A stretch of 64,000 nucleotides of DNA from an uncultured Muribaculaceae bacterium (GTDB lineage: Bacteria; Bacteroidota; Bacteroidia; Bacteroidales; Muribaculaceae), in assembly GCA_910585285.1 (NCBI GenBank), contig CAJUDL010000015.1, positions 5,223-69,222 of the forward strand. Direction: 5' to 3'. Below, in pieces: positions 1 through 8,587 of this stretch. The position numbers were made by a program, and so were the translations under genes. The notes beneath the pieces were generated by a model, which was not told the DNA's origin, did no database searches, and saw only the letters and a list, made by a program, of their open reading frames with translations. Position 1 is the stretch's first letter. Each line of letters starts with the position of its first letter.

Positions 1-2
1 AT

Positions 3-1436
3 TTCAGGATTGCGGACACATTAGGCGACTCACTGCGCGTTGCTGATCTTAAGATCAAGAAATCATTCCTTTATGCGGCAACGGGATTGCTGATGGAGTC
101 GGCAAACGAGATTGCAGGGCTTAGAAGCAACAATCTGCCTCTGAACGCGAGGAAAGCTTATTTTGCTCAAATGGCATATCTTTATGACCACATGGCAAAT
201 TATCTTAGAATCAATCCGATCAATTCCAATGCTTATTTCGATAAGTCGAATGTATACAAGGATTCGTTATTGTCGGTAATGGCTAAGGATGATCCCGAGT
301 ATTTATGGTATAAGGGATGGAGTCTTCTGGGAGCCTCAAAGGATAAGCGGAATGAGTTTATTCGTGAATTGCATAAGACTCTTGATAAATCCACTCTCAC
401 AACTCCCGATGATGCGAAGAATGCATATATTTTAGGATGCCTATATAACAAGAACGGTGATGCTGACAATGCTTTGCGTTATGTTGCTATGTCTGCGATT
501 GCAGACGTTCAGCTGTGTAATCGCGACATAGCGTCGTTGCAGCGTCTGGCAATGATGTGTCTTGAAAGAGGAGATGTGGAACGTGCGCATAACTATATCG
601 GTTACTGCATGGAAGCGGCATTGAAATATCCCAACCGTGTGAGGGCAAGCACGATCGCTCCCTTGCAGCATCAGATAAACGCTGCATACCAGGAAAAACT
701 GCGCACGCAGGAACGTATGCGCAGGGTGTTTTTGATCCTCGTGAGTATTCTGAGTGTTTGCTTTGCAGTCGCGGTTCTTGTTATTATTCGCGAAATGCGT
801 GAGTTAAAGGAGCAGCGTAAAGGGATGGACGAGGTGAATGCACTTCTTAACGCAAGGGTTAAAGAGCTGTCGGAAACAAAATCGCAGTTCTCGGAAGCGA
901 ATGATAAACTCTCTTCGCTCAATGCCCAACTTAAGGAGGCAAACACCGAACTCAATGAATCCAACTACGTAAAGGAAGAATATGTGGGATATGTGTTCTC
1001 ACTGTGCTCACATTACATCAAGCAGATGGATGATTTCAGACGCACAATCAACCGCCACGCCAAGGTGAAACAGTGGGATGATATTCTCACTCTTACCGAA
1101 GGGAAGAGCATGGAGAGAGATGCCCTGAAAGAATTCTATAATAACTTTGATACGATATTCCTGCATCTTTACCCTCATTTTGTGAGTGATTTCAATTCCC
1201 TTCTTCAACCGGATCAGCAGATATTGCCCAAAGAGGGCGAGTTGCTCTCAACAGAATTGCGCATATACGCGCTCGTCAGACTTGGTATTACCGACAGCGT
1301 GAAGATTGCCGACTTTCTGCATTGCTCACCTCAGACGGTGTATAACTATCGTTTTCGCACACGCAACAAGGCGATTCTTCCCAAAGCTGAGTTTATTGAA
1401 GCTGTGAAGACGCTTGGACATGTCGTTATCGAATAA
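3..1436 (+). CDS. DUF6377-like membrane-anchored regulatory protein (5' partial)
   Basis: The frame is open from base 3 with no stop, so the gene starts outside the window; the TTG at 87 is internal. The visible part has TPR-like helical repeats (first ~200 residues after base 87), one membrane helix (RVFLILVSILSVCFAVAVLV), a coiled coil rich in Glu/Lys/Asn, and a C-terminal segment with TELRIYALVRLGITDSVKIA and CSPQTVYNYR that reads like a LuxR-type helix-turn-helix. This arrangement matches what I recall as DUF6377 proteins of Bacteroidetes, which often sit beside SusC/SusD loci. The PUL starts about 220 bases downstream on the same strand, so a role in its control is plausible. Ligand and DNA target are unknown. 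The family call comes from overall pattern. Confidence 0.75.
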   Translation, partial: FRIADTLGDSLRVADLKIKKSFLYAATGLLMESANEIAGLRSNNLPLNARKAYFAQMAYLYDHMANYLRINPINSNAYFDKSNVYKDSLLSVMAKDDPEYLWYKGWSLLGASKDKRNEFIRELHKTLDKSTLTTPDDAKNAYILGCLYNKNGDADNALRYVAMSAIADVQLCNRDIASLQRLAMMCLERGDVERAHNYIGYCMEAALKYPNRVRASTIAPLQHQINAAYQEKLRTQERMRRVFLILVSILSVCFAVAVLVIIREMRELKEQRKGMDEVNALLNARVKELSETKSQFSEANDKLSSLNAQLKEANTELNESNYVKEEYVGYVFSLCSHYIKQMDDFRRTINRHAKVKQWDDILTLTEGKSMERDALKEFYNNFDTIFLHLYPHFVSDFNSLLQPDQQILPKEGELLSTELRIYALVRLGITDSVKIADFLHCSPQTVYNYRFRTRNKAILPKAEFIEAVKTLGHVVIE

Positions 1437-1613
1437 TGCTTAAAGGAATGTTTAATGTGAAATGGGTAATGGGTAATGTTTAATTGAGGAGGGGAATACT
1501 TACATTCCGGGAGAGATTAACGGCGTGCAATCGTTTGAAGATCAGGAAGAATTGGCAATACATTGATTTACTCCTATATATTACCTGCAAGAACAACACA
1601 CATTATTATAGTA

Positions 1614-1621
1614 TAATTTTG
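1614..1621 (+). promoter_or_regulatory. Candidate -7 element of the PUL promoter
   Basis: TAATTTTG fits the Bacteroidetes -7 consensus TAnnTTTG and lies 33 bases before the susC-like start. No TTTG or TTG is present about 20 bases upstream, so the -33 element is poor. That would suit a promoter needing an activator. The rest of the 1437-1654 spacer shows only short AATGGGTAATG-type repeats near 1456-1485. Confidence 0.5.
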
Positions 1622-1654
1622 TCATCGTAAACAATAACAACTAACCTATACCAA

Positions 1655-4621
1655 ATGAAAACTAAACGTATTTTAATGCTGCTTTCTGTTCTGGCATTGT
1701 TTATGTCAGTTCCTTTTGCAGTATCAGCCGCCCCGATTACGGTGAACGGTACCGTGGTTGACGAAACCGGAGAGCCGGTGATCGGCGCAACCGTAATGGT
1801 AAAAGGTACCTCTGTAGGTGCCTCGACTGATCTCGACGGCAAGTTCTCCTTCCAGGCAGAGAAGGGAGCCAAGATAATTGTAACCTCCGTCGGTTACACG
1901 AGTGTGGAAGTAAAGGTGCAGCCGGAACTTAAAATCATTCTGAAGGAAGATCAGGCGCTTCTTGACGAAGTGGTGGTGATCGGTTATGGTCAGGTGAAAC
2001 GTCGCGATGTCACCACTGCAATTTCCACTGTCGACAAGAAAGAGATTCAGAACCGCCCGCTTGTCACGGCAGGTCAGGCACTTCAGGGAAAGGCAGCCGG
2101 CGTGCAGGTGATTCAAGGTACGGGTCAACCCGGTGCGGAACCGGCAATACGTATTCGCGGGGCTTCCTCTTTTAATGGCGACAATGATCCGCTATATGTT
2201 GTTGACGGAGTTGTAACCAGTTCTATCAAATATCTTGCACCGACCGAAATAGAAAGTATGCAGGTGCTCAAAGATGCCTCGGCTGCCGCGATTTATGGTA
2301 GCCGCGCAGCGAATGGTGTGATCCTTATCACTACCAAAGGTGCTGAGAGCGAGAAAGCCAAAGTGTCGCTTTCCTTGAGTTATGGTTTGACGGATGTGGT
2401 GAATAAATTTGATGTCCTTAATGTGGCTCAGTATAAAGAACTGCAAGACGAGATTGTCGGAGGTATCGCTCTCCCTGATGGTCTTACGGATCAGACCGAC
2501 TGGTTTAAGGAAACATATAAGACGGGAAGCACTCAGAACTATCAGGTGTCGATAGCCCAGAAAGGTAAGTCGATGAGTTATTACATCTCCGGAGGATATG
2601 CCCGTGACAATGGTATTATCCAGAGTTCTTTCTATCAGCGTTATAATTTCCGCGTGAAAGTGGATGGCGAAATCCGCAAATGGTTGAAGATAGGAGCAAA
2701 CGTTGCCTATTCCGATGCCATGTCGAATGCCGGTGGTGCTTTCGGCACGGGTGCCAACCGAGGCGGTGTCGTGCTTGCGGTTATCAATACACCGACCTAT
2801 GCACCGGTATGGGATCCCGAAAATCCCGGACAATATTACTCCAATTTTTATGGAATGGCAAACTATGGCAGCCCGGCAGAGAATCAGGCACGCACAGCCA
2901 ACACCCGTTATCGTCTTCATTATTTCCTCGCCACAGGCGATCTCCTCTTCACTATCTTGCCTAACCTTACGCTCCAGAGTAAATATACCTTGCGGCGCAA
3001 CAACGGGCATGACACGACTTTCCTCGATCCGATCTCAACTCAGGCAGGTCGCGATGCCCATGGGAAAGGAACGGATGCCCGCAACACCAACACCCAGCAG
3101 ATGTGGGATAATATCCTCAACTATAATCTTGAGCTTAAGGCACATCGGTTAGATGTGATGCTCGGCTCTTCATGGACCGATTCGGATTATCGCAACAGCT
3201 ATATAGAAGGTTCCTGTTTTCGCGACGCGGATATCCAGACCTTGAATGCCGCCAACAAGATATCGTGGGATTCAACAGCCACCAACATCACCGAATGGGG
3301 GATCCTCTCGTTCTTCGGGCGTGTGGCTTACAATTTCGACTCCCGTTATCTTGTGACCGCCAATCTGCGTTATGATGGTTCTTCAAGATTGCATCCCGAT
3401 CGCCGCTGGAAAGCTTTCCCTTCATTTTCGGCAGCATGGCGTGCTTCGGAGGAGTCTTTCCTTAAGAATGTTGGATGGATCTCCGATCTCAAACTGCGAG
3501 GCGGTTGGGGAAAGACCGGCAATCAGGGAGGTATCGGTGAATATGCTTATCTTCAGCGCTATGGCTACAATCGCGTGGAATGGTGGGTGGCAGGCAATGA
3601 ATTCTCAGCGCCCTCCATTAAACAATCGAATCTTCGCACACCAGACCTTACCTGGGAGACAACGACATCTACCGACATTGGTGTTGATTTCTCAATCTTC
3701 AACGGTCGCTGGCAATTCAATGCCGACTGGTATTACAAGAAAACTACAAATATGCTTATGACCGTGGCTCTTCCCGCCGGTTCGGCAGTGGCAAGCTCTA
3801 TCCAGCGAAACGAGGGCGCGATGACAAACAAAGGTTTTGAATTTTCAATCTATTCGCATAATATCCAAGGTGAGTTTTCATGGGCAACTTCGCTCAACAT
3901 GAGTTTCAACCGCAACCGTCTTGATGATCTTCAGCTCAAGAAGATTTACACATCGGTTAATGCTCCTTCGTCAAATGAAGACATCGTGCGCAATGAGCCG
4001 GGGCGTCCGCTTTCAGGATTCTATGGTTACATAGCAGATGGTGTGGATCCTGAAACCGGCGACATGATATACCGGGATTTAAATGGAGATGGTCGTATTT
4101 CTGCTTCCGACCGCACCTATATCGGCGATCCGAACCCCGATTTCACATATGGTATGACAAACACTTTCTCTTGGAAAGGTTTTGACCTGAGCATCTTTAT
4201 TCAGGGATCATACGGCAATGACATCTATAATCTTTCGCGTCATAACACGGAGGGCATGTTCGACGGCAAGAACCAGACTACAGTTGTGCTCGATCGTTGG
4301 CGTATTCCGGGTCAGATTACGGATGTGCCCCGCGCAAGCTTCACGCTCCGCAATTCAACATATTTTGTGGAAGACGGCAGCTATCTTCGACTGAAAAATA
4401 TTTCGCTATCGTATAATTTCAGTGGAAAATGGATGAAGAAAATAGGTCTGTCACGTCTGCAGCCTTATTTTACCGCAACGAACCTTCTTACCTGGACAAA
4501 ATACAAAGGTATGGATCCGGAGGTGAACCAGTATGGCAACTCCGGCGCGGTGCAAGGAGTGGATTATGGCACATATCCCCATTGCCGCAGCTATGTGTTC
4601 GGCTTGAACGTGGAATTTTAA
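1655..4621 (+). CDS. SusC-like TonB-dependent outer membrane receptor
   Basis: This 988-residue protein has a signal peptide (about 1-26, ending VSAAP). A carboxypeptidase-regulatory-like Ig domain follows (about 28-105, with GTVVDETGEPVIGATVMVKG). Next come the DEVVVIGYG segment typical of SusC proteins, a plug domain (about 115-225, ending YGSRAANGVILITTK), and a long 22-strand-type barrel ending in phenylalanine. Length and order are normal for the SusC/RagA family, which imports oligosaccharides across the outer membrane with a SusD lipoprotein lid. It is the first gene of a five-gene PUL. The ATG at 1655 gives the complete signal peptide. The substrate cannot be read from this gene; the GH3-GH10 enzyme downstream suggests a xylan-like glycan. 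Confidence 0.96.
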   Translation: MKTKRILMLLSVLALFMSVPFAVSAAPITVNGTVVDETGEPVIGATVMVKGTSVGASTDLDGKFSFQAEKGAKIIVTSVGYTSVEVKVQPELKIILKEDQALLDEVVVIGYGQVKRRDVTTAISTVDKKEIQNRPLVTAGQALQGKAAGVQVIQGTGQPGAEPAIRIRGASSFNGDNDPLYVVDGVVTSSIKYLAPTEIESMQVLKDASAAAIYGSRAANGVILITTKGAESEKAKVSLSLSYGLTDVVNKFDVLNVAQYKELQDEIVGGIALPDGLTDQTDWFKETYKTGSTQNYQVSIAQKGKSMSYYISGGYARDNGIIQSSFYQRYNFRVKVDGEIRKWLKIGANVAYSDAMSNAGGAFGTGANRGGVVLAVINTPTYAPVWDPENPGQYYSNFYGMANYGSPAENQARTANTRYRLHYFLATGDLLFTILPNLTLQSKYTLRRNNGHDTTFLDPISTQAGRDAHGKGTDARNTNTQQMWDNILNYNLELKAHRLDVMLGSSWTDSDYRNSYIEGSCFRDADIQTLNAANKISWDSTATNITEWGILSFFGRVAYNFDSRYLVTANLRYDGSSRLHPDRRWKAFPSFSAAWRASEESFLKNVGWISDLKLRGGWGKTGNQGGIGEYAYLQRYGYNRVEWWVAGNEFSAPSIKQSNLRTPDLTWETTTSTDIGVDFSIFNGRWQFNADWYYKKTTNMLMTVALPAGSAVASSIQRNEGAMTNKGFEFSIYSHNIQGEFSWATSLNMSFNRNRLDDLQLKKIYTSVNAPSSNEDIVRNEPGRPLSGFYGYIADGVDPETGDMIYRDLNGDGRISASDRTYIGDPNPDFTYGMTNTFSWKGFDLSIFIQGSYGNDIYNLSRHNTEGMFDGKNQTTVVLDRWRIPGQITDVPRASFTLRNSTYFVEDGSYLRLKNISLSYNFSGKWMKKIGLSRLQPYFTATNLLTWTKYKGMDPEVNQYGNSGAVQGVDYGTYPHCRSYVFGLNVEF

Positions 4622-4645
4622 CTAACTTAAAATCAATTGAAAGTT

Positions 4646-6187
4646 ATGAAACTCAAATATATATTAATCGGTTTCGCATCAGTCGCCCTGTTTCCCTCCT
4701 GTGATTTGCAGTATGATCCGAAGGGAATCTACAGCGATGTCACGGAAGGTGTGAATGAAGAGGGGGAGGAACTTGTATTCAAGACTCGCGAGGATGTTGA
4801 GATTTATCTTCAGGATCTCTATGTGAGACCCACTGAGAACAATACACAGTACAACTGGTTTCGCGACCAGATGATGATCTCAGATGCGCATTCCGATAAC
4901 GCCTATGCCGGCACATCCGGAGCGGAGGTTGTCAGTATAGAAAACAATGCCGTGGATGCCCCTCATATGATGATAGAACGTCTGTGGACCCGCTGGATGG
5001 ATGATGTCGCATTTGTCAATAAGCTTATCTGCAATGTGGATAACGTGCTTGATGGCTCACTGTCTCAGGAGGAGATAGACAGATACAAGGCGCAGGGAAT
5101 GATCTTCCGCGCCATAGTATGGTTCGATATGGCAAGGATGTGGGGAAACATCCCTTTGGTGGAGTCGGTTGCCGGGAATATCACTGCAGATAACATTGAA
5201 GAGGTATATCCCGCATATTTCCCGGAGCAGAAAACTGAGGAGGAGGCATACCGCAAAATAGAGGAGGATCTCCTTTTTGCACTTGAACATGCTCCCGATG
5301 CCCGTGGGAACAAGACCCTTTTCTCAAAGGAGGTGGCTTTGTGTCTGCTGGCGAAGATATATGCCGAAAAGCCGATACGCGACTATTCGAAGGTGGTTTA
5401 CTATGCTGATCAGCTTGCTGCCCGAGGTTATGATCTTGTGGATGAGTACGAAAAACTTTTCGCCCTTGACGGCAATCCTAATGAAGATCCCTCCAAGAGT
5501 GCGATTCCGGCATATTCCAATACGGTGGAATCTATTCTTGAATTCCATTTTATTGTCGGATCAAACAATAAGAACACAGTAACTATTTTCGGACGAGACT
5601 GGGCAAAGTGGGATTCTCAGTTCACATGGGCGAAATGGGTGACACCTTCCCGCGATCTCATCGCAGCGTTTGAATCGGAAGGTGATACCAAACGTCTCAA
5701 CTCAAGTGTGGTGTATTATTCCTGCAACTGGAGCAAATATTATCCTTCCGACAATTATCCGTTTATGTTCAAGTCGCGTTCACGCTATAGCACATGGATA
5801 AAATTCCGCTATGCTGACATTCTTCTACTCAAGGCTGAGGCATACATAATGGGACCGAACATGAACCTCAATGCGGCAGCTGACATTATCGACAGGATTC
5901 GCGAGCGTGTAGGTCTCGATAAACTCTCTTCGACAGTGCGCGGCAACAAGGAGCTGATGTTAAACGCCTATATGAAGGAGCGTCGTCTGGAACTTGCATT
6001 CGAGTGGCAACGCTGGTTTGATCTTGTGCGTCTTGATAAAGTTGAGGAGGTGATGAACGGTCTCCAGAGTCGTGACAGCGGTCATCTTGCCTTTGTGAAC
6101 CTTTTCAATCAGGATTCTTATCGTTTCCCGATTCCTCAGAGCGTGATAGACACCAATGAGAATTTCGTTCAGAATTCCGGATATTAA
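4646..6187 (+). CDS. SusD/RagB-like nutrient-binding lipoprotein
   Basis: This roughly 513-residue lipoprotein has signal peptide MKLKYILIGFASVALFPSC with the lipobox cysteine at residue 19. The body follows the RagB/SusD plan: an N-terminal helical TPR-like part, with the RYKAQGMIFRAIVWFDMARMWG segment typical of the family (residues quoted in part), and a C-terminal part with KFRYADILLLKAEAYI and MKERRLELAFEWQRWFDLVR. SusD proteins close over SusC on the cell surface and bind the glycan. I chose ATG 4646; an in-frame TTG at 4637 gives a less typical signal peptide. The gap to the SusC-like stop is 24 bases, so the two are almost certainly cotranscribed. Confidence 0.95.
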   Translation: MKLKYILIGFASVALFPSCDLQYDPKGIYSDVTEGVNEEGEELVFKTREDVEIYLQDLYVRPTENNTQYNWFRDQMMISDAHSDNAYAGTSGAEVVSIENNAVDAPHMMIERLWTRWMDDVAFVNKLICNVDNVLDGSLSQEEIDRYKAQGMIFRAIVWFDMARMWGNIPLVESVAGNITADNIEEVYPAYFPEQKTEEEAYRKIEEDLLFALEHAPDARGNKTLFSKEVALCLLAKIYAEKPIRDYSKVVYYADQLAARGYDLVDEYEKLFALDGNPNEDPSKSAIPAYSNTVESILEFHFIVGSNNKNTVTIFGRDWAKWDSQFTWAKWVTPSRDLIAAFESEGDTKRLNSSVVYYSCNWSKYYPSDNYPFMFKSRSRYSTWIKFRYADILLLKAEAYIMGPNMNLNAAADIIDRIRERVGLDKLSSTVRGNKELMLNAYMKERRLELAFEWQRWFDLVRLDKVEEVMNGLQSRDSGHLAFVNLFNQDSYRFPIPQSVIDTNENFVQNSGY

Positions 6188-6205
6188 TTTTTAAGATTAT
6201 AGATT

Positions 6206-7540
6206 ATGAAATTGCTCAATAAATATATATATGTAGCATTATCTCTTACAGCCGTTCTGACCGGCTGTAAAGAGGATGATGTGAAAGATCCGGGAAATCC
6301 GGTGATGGAATATCAGGGACTTCCCGCAACAGTATATTTCGGTGATAACCTTCCATTCACAGTGAAGGCTTCCGATTCTCAGGTGCCACTTTCTACGGTG
6401 AAGGCAGAGCTTTATATCGATGGTGAACTTGTGGATACTGAATCCGTGCGTACAAAGGTGAGCGGAGAAACGTATTCTGGCACTGTGGCAGTGCCATACA
6501 TTCCATATGCTTCCGGCACGAAGGGAAAACTACGTCTCGTGCTTCAGAACATTAATTTCACCACAACGGAAACCGAAGTGGAATTCGATGTGGAATATCC
6601 TGATTTCCCATATCTAATCCTGAGGGCGGAAGATAAAACAGAATACAGATTAAACCGCATTTCAAAGAACCAGTATGAAGCAACTGCCGAGTATCCTTCT
6701 GACCTTCGGGGTATAATTGTTGCACCGGGTTATGGCGATAACGGAAGGGAACTTACTTTCGGTTTCAAGGGGGAGAACATAGAACAGGGTGGCACATCCA
6801 ATATAGGTTTCAGAAGTCTTGTGGGAGGAGCTTTTACCATCTCTTTCAATACCTTGACTTATGAATTTGCGCCAAAAGGGGAACTGAAATTTGATGATCA
6901 GGATTTCTCAATGATTTCCGGTGCGATATATGGGGCTGACTTATATTTCACAAAAGGTCAGGTGATTGATCCTGTCGGATTTCCCGATTTCGCCGACTGG
7001 TGGGTAGATGCGGATTATTTTCTGGTCAGACCCGATGGAAAGTTGCAATTCAATGCCGCTGAAGGAAACTATCGTGTCACTGTAGATCTCGATAATAAGT
7101 ATTTCACGGTCGTTAAAATTGACAGTTACGGTGAGTTGGAAAGCCTTCAGGCTGACGGTTCGGGAACAATCTGGCTTATGGGCACCGGGGTAGGAAAACC
7201 GGATTATACCAATTACCAGATAGGATGGTCGCCTGCGAAAATGGTGCCATTCGCACCCATCGGTGATAAAAAGTTCCGACTTACCTTCATAGCCGGAAAA
7301 ACACTTAATGCCACCAAGTTTACTCTTAGAATTTTTGATCAACCGGGATGGGGAGCTACTTTCAAACCGGAAAGGCTGAAATTGAACACCGACCAGCTTG
7401 TTATCGGCGTTCCAGGTAAGGAAGCACACAATATCTATCTTGCCGATGGCGTAACGCTTGAAGATGGAGCAACTTATGAAATGATAGTCGATCTCTCAGC
7501 CGGAAATGATGCCGGAATATTGACCTTTACTAAAAAATGA
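6206..7540 (+). CDS. SusE/SusF-position surface glycan-binding lipoprotein (DUF5016/DUF5121-like)
   Basis: This 444-residue protein has a lipoprotein signal peptide ending LTAVLTGC. The rest is beta-rich with no catalytic motif. The N-terminal part (about 25-140) looks like an Ig-type domain, with VMEYQGLPATVYFGDNLPF. Later segments (PDFADWWVDADYFLVRPDGK and GTIWLMGTGVGKPDYTN) resemble the carbohydrate-binding domains of proteins encoded after SusD. Position and fold suggest a surface glycan-binding protein that helps capture the substrate. The exact DUF number is from memory and should be treated as approximate. Its stop overlaps the start of the next gene. Confidence 0.75.
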   Translation: MKLLNKYIYVALSLTAVLTGCKEDDVKDPGNPVMEYQGLPATVYFGDNLPFTVKASDSQVPLSTVKAELYIDGELVDTESVRTKVSGETYSGTVAVPYIPYASGTKGKLRLVLQNINFTTTETEVEFDVEYPDFPYLILRAEDKTEYRLNRISKNQYEATAEYPSDLRGIIVAPGYGDNGRELTFGFKGENIEQGGTSNIGFRSLVGGAFTISFNTLTYEFAPKGELKFDDQDFSMISGAIYGADLYFTKGQVIDPVGFPDFADWWVDADYFLVRPDGKLQFNAAEGNYRVTVDLDNKYFTVVKIDSYGELESLQADGSGTIWLMGTGVGKPDYTNYQIGWSPAKMVPFAPIGDKKFRLTFIAGKTLNATKFTLRIFDQPGWGATFKPERLKLNTDQLVIGVPGKEAHNIYLADGVTLEDGATYEMIVDLSAGNDAGILTFTKK

Positions 7541-8565
7541 GTATTATGAAAAAGAATAGCATTAGATACTTCCTTCTCTTGATATTTGCCACCTGTGTCC
7601 TTATGGGCGTGCAGGCGTGCGGTGGTGATGAACCGGATTCTCCTAATCCAGAACCTACACCTACGCCTCCTCCTACTTCCGCTACGATGTCGACTGTGAT
7701 GACTCAGTTGCTGGATCAGACCTCATGCTTGAATCCTGACCAGACACGCATGAATCTTATAAACGAGGTGCAGAAATTCAGCGATGCCTGCTCTAAGGCT
7801 GATTATGACAAATATTATAAGTTAACGTCTGCTTCAGAAGCATCCAAGATGGAATCCAATACCATTCTTGAATACTATAAGAAGGCTTTACAGAGAATAG
7901 TACGTGAGGTGCAGGCGGAGATTGTGCCGCAGGGTAAGGTTGCAATATGGCATCTATACAATATGGGTTATGTGGTGAAGACTCCAAGTCATTGTTTCGG
8001 AATAGACCTTAAACACCGCGAGGCGGCGCAGTTGGTGCCATACATTGAATTCCTCTGCATCACTCATGAGCATGTGGATCATTACAGTCAGGAGATGAAC
8101 GATGCCATGAAGGTTGTGGGAAAACCCGTGTATTCTAATTTTGTTGACAATGAATATAAAATATCCGGTAAGAAAACCATTAAACCGGTAGATGGAATAG
8201 AGATGGTGGTGGCACTGGGTGATCATAGTGCCTCGCTTAAGAATTTCTGCGTTACCTATCAGATTGATTGCGGAGCTGATACCGGTAACAAAGTAATCTA
8301 TCACATAGGCGATACATACAACGCGGCGCAGCTTTCCAAGACAAAACCGGTGGATATATTCATTCCTCATGGCGGCATCAATATGAATTTCACTCAGGCA
8401 ATGAATAAGATCGAGCCTAAAGTCACATTAGTATCGCATATCAACGAATTGAGTCACGCTATCGACAATTACCGCTGGCCATATGGCAAGGCATTTGAGA
8501 GAGTGGAGCAGTTCGTGCCCCGCATGGCATACGTGCCTGTATGGGGAGAAAAGATGATATTCTAA
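7537..8565 (+). CDS. Metallo-beta-lactamase-fold lipoprotein
   Basis: ATG 7537 overlaps the previous stop in an ATGA arrangement; a second in-frame ATG at 7546 gives an equally good signal peptide. The lipobox is MGVQAC, followed by a Pro/Thr linker (PTPTPPPT). The metal-binding motif THEHVDHY (H177, H179, D181, H182 counting from 7537) and later GDHSAS, HIGDT and SHINELSH are those of the MBL hydrolase superfamily, closest by eye to the UlaG-like branch. It is therefore probably a metal-dependent hydrolase tethered to a membrane. MBL-fold lipoproteins are unusual PUL members; the reaction is unknown. An ester or lactone on the glycan is a possible target, by inference only. Confidence 0.85.
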   Translation: MSIMKKNSIRYFLLLIFATCVLMGVQACGGDEPDSPNPEPTPTPPPTSATMSTVMTQLLDQTSCLNPDQTRMNLINEVQKFSDACSKADYDKYYKLTSASEASKMESNTILEYYKKALQRIVREVQAEIVPQGKVAIWHLYNMGYVVKTPSHCFGIDLKHREAAQLVPYIEFLCITHEHVDHYSQEMNDAMKVVGKPVYSNFVDNEYKISGKKTIKPVDGIEMVVALGDHSASLKNFCVTYQIDCGADTGNKVIYHIGDTYNAAQLSKTKPVDIFIPHGGINMNFTQAMNKIEPKVTLVSHINELSHAIDNYRWPYGKAFERVEQFVPRMAYVPVWGEKMIF

Positions 8566-8587
8566 ACAAACTCCAACTGACGAATTG

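Noticed and set aside
2192..3010. Antisense frame inside the SusC-like gene
   Set aside because: No domain is recognisable and it lies fully within a well-supported receptor gene.
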